DNA from: Longispora fulva
GTDB taxonomy: Bacteria > Actinomycetota > Actinomycetes > Mycobacteriales > Micromonosporaceae
Length of the DNA stretch: 64,000 nt
Reading direction: 5' to 3'
NCBI RefSeq assembly: GCF_015751905.1
Contig: NZ_JADOUF010000001.1
Location: forward strand, 4,092,001-4,156,000
In this document: one piece after another, positions 14,777 to 21,652 of the stretch
Layout of the letters: each line of letters starts with the position of its first letter
How positions within the stretch are numbered: position 1 is the first letter of the stretch
Program-made: the position numbers and the translations under genes
The notes under the pieces: model-generated
What the model was told of the DNA's origin: nothing
The model's input: the letters and a program-made list of their open reading frames with translations, nothing else
Databases searched by the model: none

Positions 14777-15014
14777 GCCCCTGCCTCTTTTCGTCTTTGA
14801 TGTGCCAGTGAAGGGACTCAATCAATGCGCGTGCCTCAAAGTCCCGCAATGGGTAGCCCGTGAGTTCAACCGCGCCGTCACTGTTGATTCCGCCGAGAAT
14901 GGCCCCGTCAGATTCGCGCTCCGCTATCACTCCCTGCCGATTCCCCCGGAACGCAACCCGGTAGGGTCCGTCGTCGCCCCTGAACCACAGGTAACTCAAG
15001 ATCGTTTGATCCAC
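14754..15014 (-). CDS. Small early protein (86 aa), unknown
   Basis: GTG 15014 with GGGAG 7 nt upstream; the frame extends further up without a start signal. Beta-rich beginning (ILSYLWFRGDDGPYRVAFRG) and helical end. A frame overlap with the next gene suggests coupling. Function unknown. Confidence 0.5.
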   Translation of the reverse strand: MDQTILSYLWFRGDDGPYRVAFRGNRQGVIAERESDGAILGGINSDGAVELTGYPLRDFEARALIESLHWHIKDEKRQGHAVYKSA

Positions 15015-15088
15015 GCGCCTACTCCCATACCGTCGCGCCAGTGCCACTCAGCGCGCGTCACGCGCTCAATGACACAACCGGGGCGATA

Positions 15089-15104
15089 CTTGACAGTTCA
15101 CTTT
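15089..15104. repeat. Family B stoperator-like site B7
   Basis: CTTGACAGTTCACTTT, exact consensus, 6 bp from palindrome A7. Confidence 0.85.
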
Positions 15105-15110
15105 CACTTT

Positions 15111-15125
15111 TTCAAGTCACTTGAA
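15111..15125. repeat. Family A palindrome site A7
   Basis: TTCAAGTCACTTGAA, extended to 17 bp, overlapping the stop region of the gene ending at 15117. Confidence 0.85.
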
Positions 15126-15437
15126 AGTCAGGATTCCCCTACGGGTCATCTCGTTGTGAACCATGCGCAGCCTGTGAAGATCGCAACGCCGGATGTGCTC
15201 CGGCCGAACAGTCCGGCAATGGTCCGACAACTGATGGAGGGTGGTTCGCTCCACCGTGAACAGCTTTCCGATAGGCATGCGGGCAATCTCGGCCCGCAAC
15301 TCTCGGCAAGCGGACGCTAGCGTGAGCGCGTCACGTCGCCGGAGTGCCGCTATCGTCTCGGCACGCTTGACGGGGTCGCTCATGTCGCCGTACGCGTCCC
15401 CGTAGGCGGCAAGGTAGGCCGCATAGTCCCTAGGCAA
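15117..15437 (-). CDS. Early protein, unknown (about 106 aa)
   Basis: Start uncertain: TTG 15437 has GGGGAC upstream, while ATG 15383 is an alternative. Helical and basic (KRAETIAALRRRDALTLASACRELRAEIARM; HIRRCDLHRLRMVHNEMTRRGIL), perhaps nucleic-acid binding. The stop region is formed by palindrome A7. The TTG start overlaps the preceding zinc-ribbon gene by 8 bp. Confidence 0.45.
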   Translation of the reverse strand: MPRDYAAYLAAYGDAYGDMSDPVKRAETIAALRRRDALTLASACRELRAEIARMPIGKLFTVERTTLHQLSDHCRTVRPEHIRRCDLHRLRMVHNEMTRRGILTFK

Positions 15438-15582
15438 AGTCGTCCCCGTACTGGCGCTCACAGTCCGTCCCGCACTCGTTGACGCACTCGTCACACTTGC
15501 CGAGTGCCAGGGTCACGACTTCCGGGAAGCCACAACAGGGGCAGTCCATCAGGAGGTTTTCAGCGTTCAGGTAGTCATTCAT
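15430..15582 (-). CDS. Small zinc-ribbon protein (50 aa)
   Basis: ATG 15582 after AAGGGAGAAACG. MNDYLNAENLLMDCPCCGFPEV, then CDECVNECGTDC: several CxxC pairs in 50 residues point to one zinc ribbon. Small ribbons of this kind are frequent in actinophage early arms. Function unknown. Confidence 0.55.
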   Translation of the reverse strand: MNDYLNAENLLMDCPCCGFPEVVTLALGKCDECVNECGTDCERQYGDDFA

Positions 15583-15593
15583 CGTTTCTCCCT

Positions 15594-15899
15594 TTATCCG
15601 CACTGAATGCAGTTGCAAGAGTGGCTCGTGTGCTCACACGTGCCGTTCTCGATATCGTCGGCACATTGACGACCGTTGTCGTTCTGACAAACGCGCTCGT
15701 ATCCGTGCGCAAGCGAGGTGTTGCCTGTGCACTCGTCCGGGTCGTCCCCGTTGCTCGCGTGGTAGTAGTGGCTGTTCCAGTCGCCGGGGTCCGTAGTCTC
15801 CGAAAGCTCCCACGTTCCGCCACAGGTCATGCACGTTTCCGACCCGGAGTCACCGGACTGGAATCGGTGCCCGTACGCGGACCAAACCGTGATCATCAT
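15594..15899 (-). CDS. Cys-rich early protein (101 aa)
   Basis: ATG 15899 after GGGAGTGTGTCAA. Contains CMTCGG near residue 24 and a C-terminal cluster (RVCQ, RQCAD, GTCEHTSHSCNCIQCG) with seven Cys and two His in 35 residues. It may be a multi-site zinc protein. No catalytic signature. Confidence 0.5.
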   Translation of the reverse strand: MMITVWSAYGHRFQSGDSGSETCMTCGGTWELSETTDPGDWNSHYYHASNGDDPDECTGNTSLAHGYERVCQNDNGRQCADDIENGTCEHTSHSCNCIQCG

Positions 15900-15965
15900 T
15901 TGACACACTCCCGTTCGCTATCAGGCCAGTGCCACTCAGCTACCGGGGTAGCTCAATGACACAAG

Positions 15966-15981
15966 CTTGATAGTTCACTTT
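15966..15981. repeat. Family B stoperator-like site B8
   Basis: CTTGATAGTTCACTTT on the plus strand, overlapping the stop region of the gene ending at 15975. Confidence 0.8.
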
Positions 15982-16235
15982 GCGGACATCAGAGATCCCC
16001 AGGGAGCGCGGAGAACAGTCTCCGACTCGTTCAGGAACTTGACCCGGATCACACGCTTGTCCGTGTCCACTACAGCGCACATGACGTTTCTCAGAAACGC
16101 ATTCCAGGTCTCACCCCTCCCCCGGGGAATCAGACACAGCAGTTGGTCACGGGTCAGCAGTCGCTCACCACCCTTGGCAAGGGTCTTGAGAACGTCCGTA
16201 CGGGTCGGTTTCTTGTTGACAGGCTTACGGCTCAC
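15975..16235 (-). CDS. Small early protein (86 aa), unknown
   Basis: GTG after TAGGGGGACACC. Basic N-terminus (SRKPVNKKPTRTDVLKTLAKGGERLLTRDQLLCLIP) reads like a winged-helix or HTH start, followed by a beta hairpin (CAVVDTDKRVIRVKFLNESETVLRA). Possibly a small DNA-binding regulator near the early promoter. Confidence 0.5.
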   Translation of the reverse strand: MSRKPVNKKPTRTDVLKTLAKGGERLLTRDQLLCLIPRGRGETWNAFLRNVMCAVVDTDKRVIRVKFLNESETVLRAPWGSLMSAK

Positions 16236-16244
16236 GGTGTCCCC

Positions 16245-16604
16245 CTAGTCACACTTCACGTTGGCACTCAGCGGCGCGATATCCAGCGGCTTACGGTTCG
16301 GGTAGACGTTCGGGAAGTCATCCTCACTCGTGAGGCATGCGACTTCCGACCGTCCGTCCGGCCACACGATCGCGTAAGGGTGAAGGGTCGGCGCACTCCG
16401 GGCGTAGCTGGTCCCCTTGACCGGTGCGACCGGCCCGCCGGTCGCCACAACCCCCAGCACTCCGAGTGCGGTTACAGCGATCATCAGGAACACGACTCCG
16501 GCCACAATTGCGCCAGACACGATGGCTACCGACTTCACGATGATCGGCCCCTTGCGCTCCGGCATTCCGGCAGCGATGAACGGGGGTCGCGGATAGCGGG
16601 TCAC
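16245..16604 (-). CDS. Single-pass membrane early protein (119 aa)
   Basis: GTG 16604 with AGAGGTAGG upstream. A positive N-terminus (ERKGPIIVKS) precedes one long hydrophobic helix (VAIVSGAIVAGVVFLMIAVTALGVLGVVATG). The C-terminal part, about 55 residues, would lie outside (N-in) and has two Cys. A possible superinfection-exclusion or membrane takeover protein by position (second early gene), without direct evidence. Confidence 0.5.
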   Translation of the reverse strand: MTRYPRPPFIAAGMPERKGPIIVKSVAIVSGAIVAGVVFLMIAVTALGVLGVVATGGPVAPVKGTSYARSAPTLHPYAIVWPDGRSEVACLTSEDDFPNVYPNRKPLDIAPLSANVKCD

Positions 16605-16621
16605 GCGTGGCCTACCTCTCG

Positions 16622-16637
16622 TTTGACAGTTCACTTT
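16622..16637. repeat. Family B stoperator-like site B9
   Basis: TTTGACAGTTCACTTT (one end base differs), 17 bp before the GTG of the membrane-protein gene. Confidence 0.8.
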
Positions 16638-16649
16638 GTAAGGCCGCAT

Positions 16650-17039
16650 CTAGTTCTGGGGCGCGTCGACTTCCGCAACGATCATCCAGGCCAACAGTTC
16701 CGCGATAGTCCGCAGCGTGCGGGTAGCAACGTCACTCATGTCGGTGATCCCACCGAGAACGGGCATCCGGTACGCGCCCAGGTCGACGTATTCGAGCCAA
16801 CGGGCGTGCGTGTCGTAATCGATGACGCCGTTTGCGATGTGCTCAACCATGTGATGCTCGCTGGGCCATTCCTTACCCAACTCCGACAGGGCGGCAAGGG
16901 TGTCATCCCGCACGGCGCGCAGAAAGAGCGCTCCGGGGTCCGTGTTGTCCAGCGGAACCCTCAGGTTCAGGCTTTCCGCCATCCGGCGGGTAGTCCAGTT
17001 CTGAACCCGCTTGACCGCAATCGGTGCAACGCTGCTCAT
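16650..17039 (-). CDS. First gene of the leftward early operon, unknown (129 aa)
   Basis: ATG after GGCAGGGGAC, about 40 bp downstream of the predicted early transcription start. Mostly helical (PGALFLRAVRDDTLAALSELGKEWPSEHHMVEHIANGVID). A His/Asp-containing middle and a C-terminal helix TLRTIAELLAWMIVAEVDA. No family recognised. By position it would be the earliest expressed lytic gene. Confidence 0.55.
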   Translation of the reverse strand: MSSVAPIAVKRVQNWTTRRMAESLNLRVPLDNTDPGALFLRAVRDDTLAALSELGKEWPSEHHMVEHIANGVIDYDTHARWLEYVDLGAYRMPVLGGITDMSDVATRTLRTIAELLAWMIVAEVDAPQN

Positions 17040-17084
17040 GTCCCCTGCCTCTCGTGTGTCCCGCGCTCTCGACTTGCAAGGGGA

Positions 17085-17113
17085 ACGCTACGGCTCTCAA
17101 AGTGCACTGTCAA
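17085..17113 (-). promoter_or_regulatory. Leftward early promoter overlapped by a family B operator
   Basis: On the minus strand TTGACA (17113-17108) and TAGCGT (17090-17085) are separated by 17 bp, a near-consensus vegetative promoter. It points at the first early gene. The -35 box is part of family B site B10, so a bound repressor would block RNA polymerase. This is the same arrangement as Pleft of mycobacteriophage L5. Confidence 0.7.
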
Positions 17114-17114
17114 G
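17099..17114. repeat. Family B site B10 (operator orientation)
   Basis: AAAGTGCACTGTCAAG on the plus strand, inverted relative to B1-B9, and containing the -35 element of the early promoter. Confidence 0.8.
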
Positions 17115-17125
17115 CGATCCACGTT

Positions 17126-17140
17126 TTCAAGTCACTTGAA
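17126..17140. repeat. Family A palindrome site A8
   Basis: TTCAAGTCACTTGAA, 12 bp upstream of the family B operator at the early promoter. Confidence 0.85.
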
Positions 17141-17319
17141 TTTTCGCGCGCCAGAGGAGAAGGAACCGCGCGCGATACGGCACGGGTGCTCAGATGTCAA
17201 GGGCCAAAGTGTGCGCCTCGTCACATCATGCGATCAGTAGAAAGCTGTTCGATTCGGGCAGGCAAGGCATGCAGGGCAAGACGCACCCTAGCGGCTCTCA
17301 TTTGCCCATAGCCGAGTGT

Positions 17320-17585
17320 TTGCGGCACATCAGTGGTTCGCTGTGTGATTGGTTGTGAAGAGTTGTCAAAGGTTCAATGTGTGTGAAGTTCATTCGAATA
17401 AGAGTGTTGTTCAACAGTGTGATTGTTCTGTGATGAGTTTGCTTTGTTATTCGCTTTCACAAAGGAAAGTCTTTCACTCAATGAAAGTGTGTTGAGCTTT
17501 CAATGTGTTGAGACTGATCAATCAATTAATGATTGTTTCATCATGAAATGATTTTAGTTTCACAATGAAATGAGTTTGACTTTCG
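17320..17585. other. AT-rich non-coding island with inverted repeats
   Basis: About 265 bp of strongly AT-rich DNA in an otherwise GC-rich phage. It contains iterated TTTCA/TGAAA words, for example TTTCATCATGAAA and CTTTCACTCAATGAAAG. No frame with a ribosome binding site fits. The island lies between the divergent early and late arms, so it may hold an origin, a promoter cluster or part of the virion end region. The flanking parts 17141-17319 and 17586-17905 show no convincing gene. Confidence 0.6.
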
Positions 17586-17905
17586 CCTATGGGGTGGGGG
17601 TGACCCGAAGCCATCAGAATCAAGCCCGGGGTCGCATAGCTGTTGATCTTCTGCCCGGGTTCCAAACTTCGGCCTGGCGGTGCCGCGCCTAGCTTGAGCT
17701 GCGAAGACTCTAAAATTTCGACTCGCACACGCGCGCACGCGCGAGAGATCAACGTGTGAACTGTGTCACGCCACAGTCCGCCAGGGCTGTCCCTCGGCCG
17801 CCCTGACCTATGGGGGCCGCCATGGAGCGACGGACACGGAACGAAGTGCAGTGGCCGGAGCGACAGAAGGAACAGAGCGACGAAATGCCAGCCTTGAAGC
17901 TGGCT

Positions 17906-17936
17906 AAACAAGGCGGCCTGGAGCCGCCAATTGTTT
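17906..17936. terminator. Hairpin upstream of the HNH gene
   Basis: AAACAAGGCGGC / GCCGCC-AA-TTGTTT forms a long stem with a 5-nt loop and a T-rich exit. Confidence 0.55.
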
Positions 17937-18100
17937 ACTTCCTTCCTTTCTCAAAGCAAGTTCTTTTCGTCGCGCGGGCGGCCAGCTCGCGCACGCCCAG
18001 GACCCGGCCGCATCCCACTGTTGTGGCTTGCATCACAGGATGTCCGGCAGGGCTGTCCTTTCCCCGCACGTATCTATGTAGGGCGAAGGAGGCACAGCCG

Positions 18101-18415
18101 ATGGCCTGGGACTCCAGCGACCGCAGGGCGCAACTCCCCCGCGACTGGCCCCGCCGCCGGGCCCTCGTGCTCCGGCGCGACGGGCACATGTGCCAGTGGG
18201 TACGCCAGGACGGCAGTGACGAACTCTGCCTTGAGGCTGCCACCGACGTTGATCACATCATCCCCGGATCAGACCACCGGCTTGTGAACTTGCGTGCTCT
18301 TTGCGCATGGCACCACGGCCGCAAGTCTGGCGGTGAAGGTGCGCAGGCCGCCGCCGCAAAGCGGACCAGCAGATACCGCCCCCGCGAGCAGCACCCGGGC
18401 CGGCTTGCACCGTAG
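18101..18415 (+). CDS. HNH endonuclease (packaging-associated)
   Basis: 104 residues, ATG after GCGAAGGAGGC. The HNH core is DVDHIIPGSDHRLVNLRALCAWHHGRKSGGEGA, with metal-ligand Cys at MCQW and ALCAWHH. HNH genes next to terminase genes near cos support DNA packaging in HK97-type phages (family knowledge). It opens the rightward structural arm, so the virion ends are expected close upstream. Confidence 0.85.
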   Translation: MAWDSSDRRAQLPRDWPRRRALVLRRDGHMCQWVRQDGSDELCLEAATDVDHIIPGSDHRLVNLRALCAWHHGRKSGGEGAQAAAAKRTSRYRPREQHPGRLAP

Positions 18416-18420
18416 TCGCG

Positions 18421-18702
18421 CTAGCGCCGTTTCGGCCGCGCGGGCGGTCGAGCTGCCGGCGGGGTAAGTACCGCTGCGTCGAGGAGTTCGGCTGCGGCGT
18501 TGCACGCCGCCGTGTAGTCCAGTCCGCTATTTGCTCGCCCCCGCCAATGCTCAGCCGCGTCGGCCAGTAGGTCTGTCCGGCCACCCGCCTGGTCTGCCAG
18601 CTCCTGGGCTGCCTGGTCAGGATCGACCTTTCGGTGCACACGGTTGATCGCCGCGCCGATCAGTCCGGCAGCGGCAACGCGGTCAGGGTCTGGACGGGGC
18701 AC
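18421..18702 (-). CDS. Convergent small protein (93 aa), unknown
   Basis: The GTG start is weakly signalled. The frame is open and well coded for its full length: helical PDRVAAAGLIGAAINRV, then AAQELADQAGG, HWRGRANSGLDYTAACNAAAELLDAA, and a Pro/Arg tail. It is the only minus-strand gene in the structural arm and meets the HNH gene tail to tail, 5 bp apart. Function unknown. Confidence 0.4.
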   Translation of the reverse strand: MPRPDPDRVAAAGLIGAAINRVHRKVDPDQAAQELADQAGGRTDLLADAAEHWRGRANSGLDYTAACNAAAELLDAAVLTPPAARPPARPKRR

Positions 18703-18858
18703 ACCGCCAGTTTGCCACACCTGTTCGAATCCGGCCGTAAACCGGGTTACCCAAGCTGCCGACCAGGACGACACACCACACACATTCGCTCAGGGTGCTC
18801 ACGTCCTCCGGTCGGCTCCAACGGTTCCGCTCCAGTTCGCGCTGTTGAGCGACCTCGC

Positions 18859-18886
18859 GCCCCTCCCTTCCTCTCTCGGGAGGGGC
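18859..18886. terminator. Hairpin before the fiber-like gene
   Basis: GCCCCTCCC / GGGAGGGGC with a 10-nt loop, 23 bp upstream of the next ATG. May act on leftward or rightward transcripts. Confidence 0.45.
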
Positions 18887-18909
18887 ATCGACTTTCCTGG
18901 AGGTGGCGC

Positions 18910-19461
18910 ATGGTGGACTACGGCAGTACGCCGAATCTCGGCATCGCGTTTCCCTTGGACACTGCCCCGTTCAACCCGCAGGCAGACATGGAGACTCTGG
19001 CGCGATCGATCGACACCAAGGTCAGTGCGTTCGTTCCGCAGACCTGGTCGGGTGGCCGCAACTCGCGTGCGGCCGGTGATCCGGTTATCAGCCTCGCGGT
19101 TAACGCCTCGCTGCAACCAGCCCCCATGAAGCGGGTCATCAACGGTGGCACGCTCAATGCGTCCGGCGGCGTAGTGGTTCCCACGACGGGCCTGTACTTG
19201 GTCCTTGCCGTGTTCGCATTCGACGGTACCGGTGCCGCCGCGACGTCGCAGTTCTTTCTGTCGCGCGACAATGCCGCAACGGCAACCAACCTTCTCGGGT
19301 CCTCGACCGCTTCGACGGATACGTGCTTCCTGTTCGCCCCCGTAGCTCTGAACGCTGGCGTTGCGCTGTATCTGAAGGTGAACTCCGGTCGCGCGATCAC
19401 GACCGCGCTGGATCGTGACTGCTACCTGCTGTTCACGCGCATTGGCGCGACTCCGTCGTAG
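18910..19461 (+). CDS. Structural protein with C1q/TNF-like jelly-roll C-domain
   Basis: 183 residues, ATG after GGAGGTGGCGC. The N-terminal 70 residues look like an attachment segment. The C-terminal ~110 residues (GTLNASGGVVVPTTGLYLVLAVFAF...ALYLKVNSGR...CYLLFTRIGATPS) show the GxYxV...LxVN...FxxxRI strand pattern of trimeric C1q-like fiber tips. Position before the terminase genes suggests a head or tail fiber, or decoration protein. Assignment by pattern only. Confidence 0.55.
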   Translation: MVDYGSTPNLGIAFPLDTAPFNPQADMETLARSIDTKVSAFVPQTWSGGRNSRAAGDPVISLAVNASLQPAPMKRVINGGTLNASGGVVVPTTGLYLVLAVFAFDGTGAAATSQFFLSRDNAATATNLLGSSTASTDTCFLFAPVALNAGVALYLKVNSGRAITTALDRDCYLLFTRIGATPS

Positions 19462-19470
19462 GGGGGTGCC

Positions 19471-19896
19471 GTGCCGGGTCCAGCTCCGAAGGACGGCCCC
19501 AAGATGGGGCGCTACACCTCGCCACTCGACAAGCCCGAGGACATCCAGGGCACGACCACGAACGCGCCGACGCTGCCGACACCTAACAAGTGGCTTGCCG
19601 CGACGGCGCGATGGTGGGACACATGGGTGTCTAGCCCACAGGCCGCTGTGTTCGCGGGTACGGACTGGCAGCGATTGCTGATGCTCCTGCCGCTCGTCGA
19701 CGGATACAACCGGGCAGTCCACAAGCTGGACTACATGCTGGCCGATCGGCTCCTGACCCAGATTGTGCGCTCTGAGAGCCTGCTGGGCGCGACGCACGTC
19801 GACCGGCTACGCGGCCGTATCAAGGTCCAGCCCGAGGAGACGCCAGAGCCGCAGCCGGATCTGTCCGCGCTCGCGCGGGACTTCTTCGGGGACTGA
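19471..19896 (+). CDS. Terminase small subunit
   Basis: 141 residues, GTG after AGGGGGTGCC. WLAATARWWDTWVSSPQAAVFAGTDWQRLLMLLPLVDGY and LADRLLTQIVRSESLLGATHVDRLRGRIKV follow the pattern of actinophage small terminases, with the typical W...SP.A..F...DW and E..LG.T..DR boxes. Recognises the packaging site and loads the large subunit encoded 32 bp downstream. Confidence 0.8.
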   Translation: MPGPAPKDGPKMGRYTSPLDKPEDIQGTTTNAPTLPTPNKWLAATARWWDTWVSSPQAAVFAGTDWQRLLMLLPLVDGYNRAVHKLDYMLADRLLTQIVRSESLLGATHVDRLRGRIKVQPEETPEPQPDLSALARDFFGD

Positions 19897-19928
19897 CCTA
19901 CTCCCCCGCTTCCAGGGGGTGAGCGTCG

Positions 19929-21614
19929 ATGAGCACTGGTCGTCAGACCGGCAACCTCCCGAGCAAGGCGCTCATGAAGGAGAAGATGCTCTCCGGGGAG
20001 TGGGACTTCACGGTCGCGCTCCTGGTGATCGTGTGGGCGGAGACCTGGCTCCTGATGCCAGACGGCCCCCGAGCTGGCGAGCCGTGGCGGTTCACCGCCG
20101 AGCAGCGGCATTTCTTGATGGCCTGGTACGCCATCGACCCCCACTACGTGGACCCCGATGACGACTTCCGGGGCCGGTGGGTGTGGCGTCGGGCCATCTT
20201 GCGTCGCCGCAAGGGCTGGGGCAAGGGCCCTTTCTCAGCGGCCATCGCCCTGATTGAACTTCTTGCACCGTGCCGGTTCATGGTCGGTGACGACCTGGTC
20301 GTCAGGCCCCAGCGCGAAACCGCGCCGTGGGTCATGCTCGCGGCCACGTCCGAACGCCAGACCAAGAACACGTTCCGCATGCTGCGGGCGATGATCGGCA
20401 AGCGCAAGGTCATCGACGGCATCCCGGTCGAGTCCGGCAAGACCATGGTCCAGGCCGGTGAGAACTTCGAGCGGCTTCTAGAGCCGGTCACATCGTCTAC
20501 AGCCACTTTGGAGGGTGCCCAGAGCACTGCGGTGCTGGGCGACGAGCCGCACCACTGGACCAAGTCCAACGGCGGGCCCGGCTTCGCGGCCGTGCTCAAG
20601 CGCAACTTGGGCAAGATGCGAAACGGCCTGGCCCGGCTCATTCTCACGACCAACGCCCACGAGCCCGGAGCGGGTTCCGTGGCCGAGGACGAGTATGAGA
20701 AGTTCCTGGACGTCCAGGACGGCAAGGCCACAGAGACCGGCATCCTGTACGACTCCCTTGAACCGTCCACGCTGGTCACCGACCTCAGCGACATCCCCCG
20801 CCTCCGCCAGGCCCTCACCGAGGCCCGGGGCGATGCCGTCTGGTTGAGCATTGACCGGACGATTGCCGAGATCTTCGACGGCACCACCACGCCCGAAGAC
20901 TCGCGCCGGTTCTTCCTCAACGAAGTCGTCGCCGCCAGAGACGCGTGGCTTGACCCGAAGCACGTCGACGCGTGCGCACGCCCGGACCTCGTCATCGACC
21001 CCAAGCGCGACCTGATCGCCCTCGGATTCGACGGCTCCCGGAACGACGATTCAAGCGTTCTCATCGGCGTTCGCATCGAGGACTCCCACATTTTCCTGAT
21101 CAAGGCGTGGGAGAAGCCGGACGGTCCCGAAGCCGACGACTGGGACGTGCCCATGTCCGAGGTGGACGAGATGGTCGATTGGGCCTTCGCCACATACAAC
21201 GTCGTGGCGTTCAACTCCGACCGGCACCCCTTCGACAGCTACGTCGACCAGTGGGGCGAGCGCTACCGGCACACCCTGTTCGTGAAGGCCAGCCCCAAGC
21301 ACCCCGTGTCCTTCGACATGCGGGGCAGGCTGCCTGACTTCACCCGAGCGGCTGAGGCGCTGCGGGCGGCGATCGAGGAGCACACCGTCACCCATGACGG
21401 GCACCCGATCCTGGTCCGACACCTGAAGAACGCGAGGCGTCGCCCCAACAAGTACGGGGTGGGCTTCGGAAAGGTCAACCGCCAGTCACAGCGCAAGGTG
21501 GACGCCGCCGCCGCTGCCGTCCTCGGACGGGCGGCGCGAAGCTCCGCGATCCTCGCGGGCGTCATCGAGAAGCGCAAGCGCAAGGGCACTGGTCGCGCCG
21601 TCGGCTGGGGCTAA
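19929..21614 (+). CDS. Terminase large subunit
   Basis: 561 residues. The ATPase domain has an atypical Walker A RRKGWGKGPFSAAIA (near residue 96) and Walker B AVLGDEPHHW. The nuclease domain has GFDGSRNDDSSVLIG and, at the end, QRKVDAAAAAVLG for the metal-binding Asp residues. Pumps DNA into the prohead through the portal. Length and gene order fit HK97-type packaging modules. Confidence 0.92.
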   Translation: MSTGRQTGNLPSKALMKEKMLSGEWDFTVALLVIVWAETWLLMPDGPRAGEPWRFTAEQRHFLMAWYAIDPHYVDPDDDFRGRWVWRRAILRRRKGWGKGPFSAAIALIELLAPCRFMVGDDLVVRPQRETAPWVMLAATSERQTKNTFRMLRAMIGKRKVIDGIPVESGKTMVQAGENFERLLEPVTSSTATLEGAQSTAVLGDEPHHWTKSNGGPGFAAVLKRNLGKMRNGLARLILTTNAHEPGAGSVAEDEYEKFLDVQDGKATETGILYDSLEPSTLVTDLSDIPRLRQALTEARGDAVWLSIDRTIAEIFDGTTTPEDSRRFFLNEVVAARDAWLDPKHVDACARPDLVIDPKRDLIALGFDGSRNDDSSVLIGVRIEDSHIFLIKAWEKPDGPEADDWDVPMSEVDEMVDWAFATYNVVAFNSDRHPFDSYVDQWGERYRHTLFVKASPKHPVSFDMRGRLPDFTRAAEALRAAIEEHTVTHDGHPILVRHLKNARRRPNKYGVGFGKVNRQSQRKVDAAAAAVLGRAARSSAILAGVIEKRKRKGTGRAVGWG

Positions 21615-21621
21615 GTCCACA

Positions 21622-21636
21622 TTCAAGTGACTTGAA
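21622..21636. repeat. Family A palindrome site A9
   Basis: TTCAAGTGACTTGAA (17-bp ATTC...GAAT), 16 bp before the portal GTG and immediately before CTGGAGGTGG. Confidence 0.85.
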
Positions 21637-21652
21637 TATCTGGAGGTGGTCA

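Noticed and set aside
17210-17290. tRNA-like TTCGATTC loop
   Set aside because: The flanking bases do not form a T-stem, and no acceptor or anticodon stem can be drawn.
17522-17911. Open frames on the minus strand through the AT-rich and adjoining region
   Set aside because: No ribosome binding site, unnatural amino-acid composition, and codon use unlike phage genes.
17810-18100. Upstream extension of the HNH frame
   Set aside because: The ATG at 18101 has a good Shine-Dalgarno and matches the family's usual start; the upstream part has no coding bias and contains a terminator-like hairpin.
19571-19590. AACAAGTGGCTTGCC as a family A site
   Set aside because: Within the terminase small-subunit gene, explained by coding for PNKWLA, and arms mismatched.
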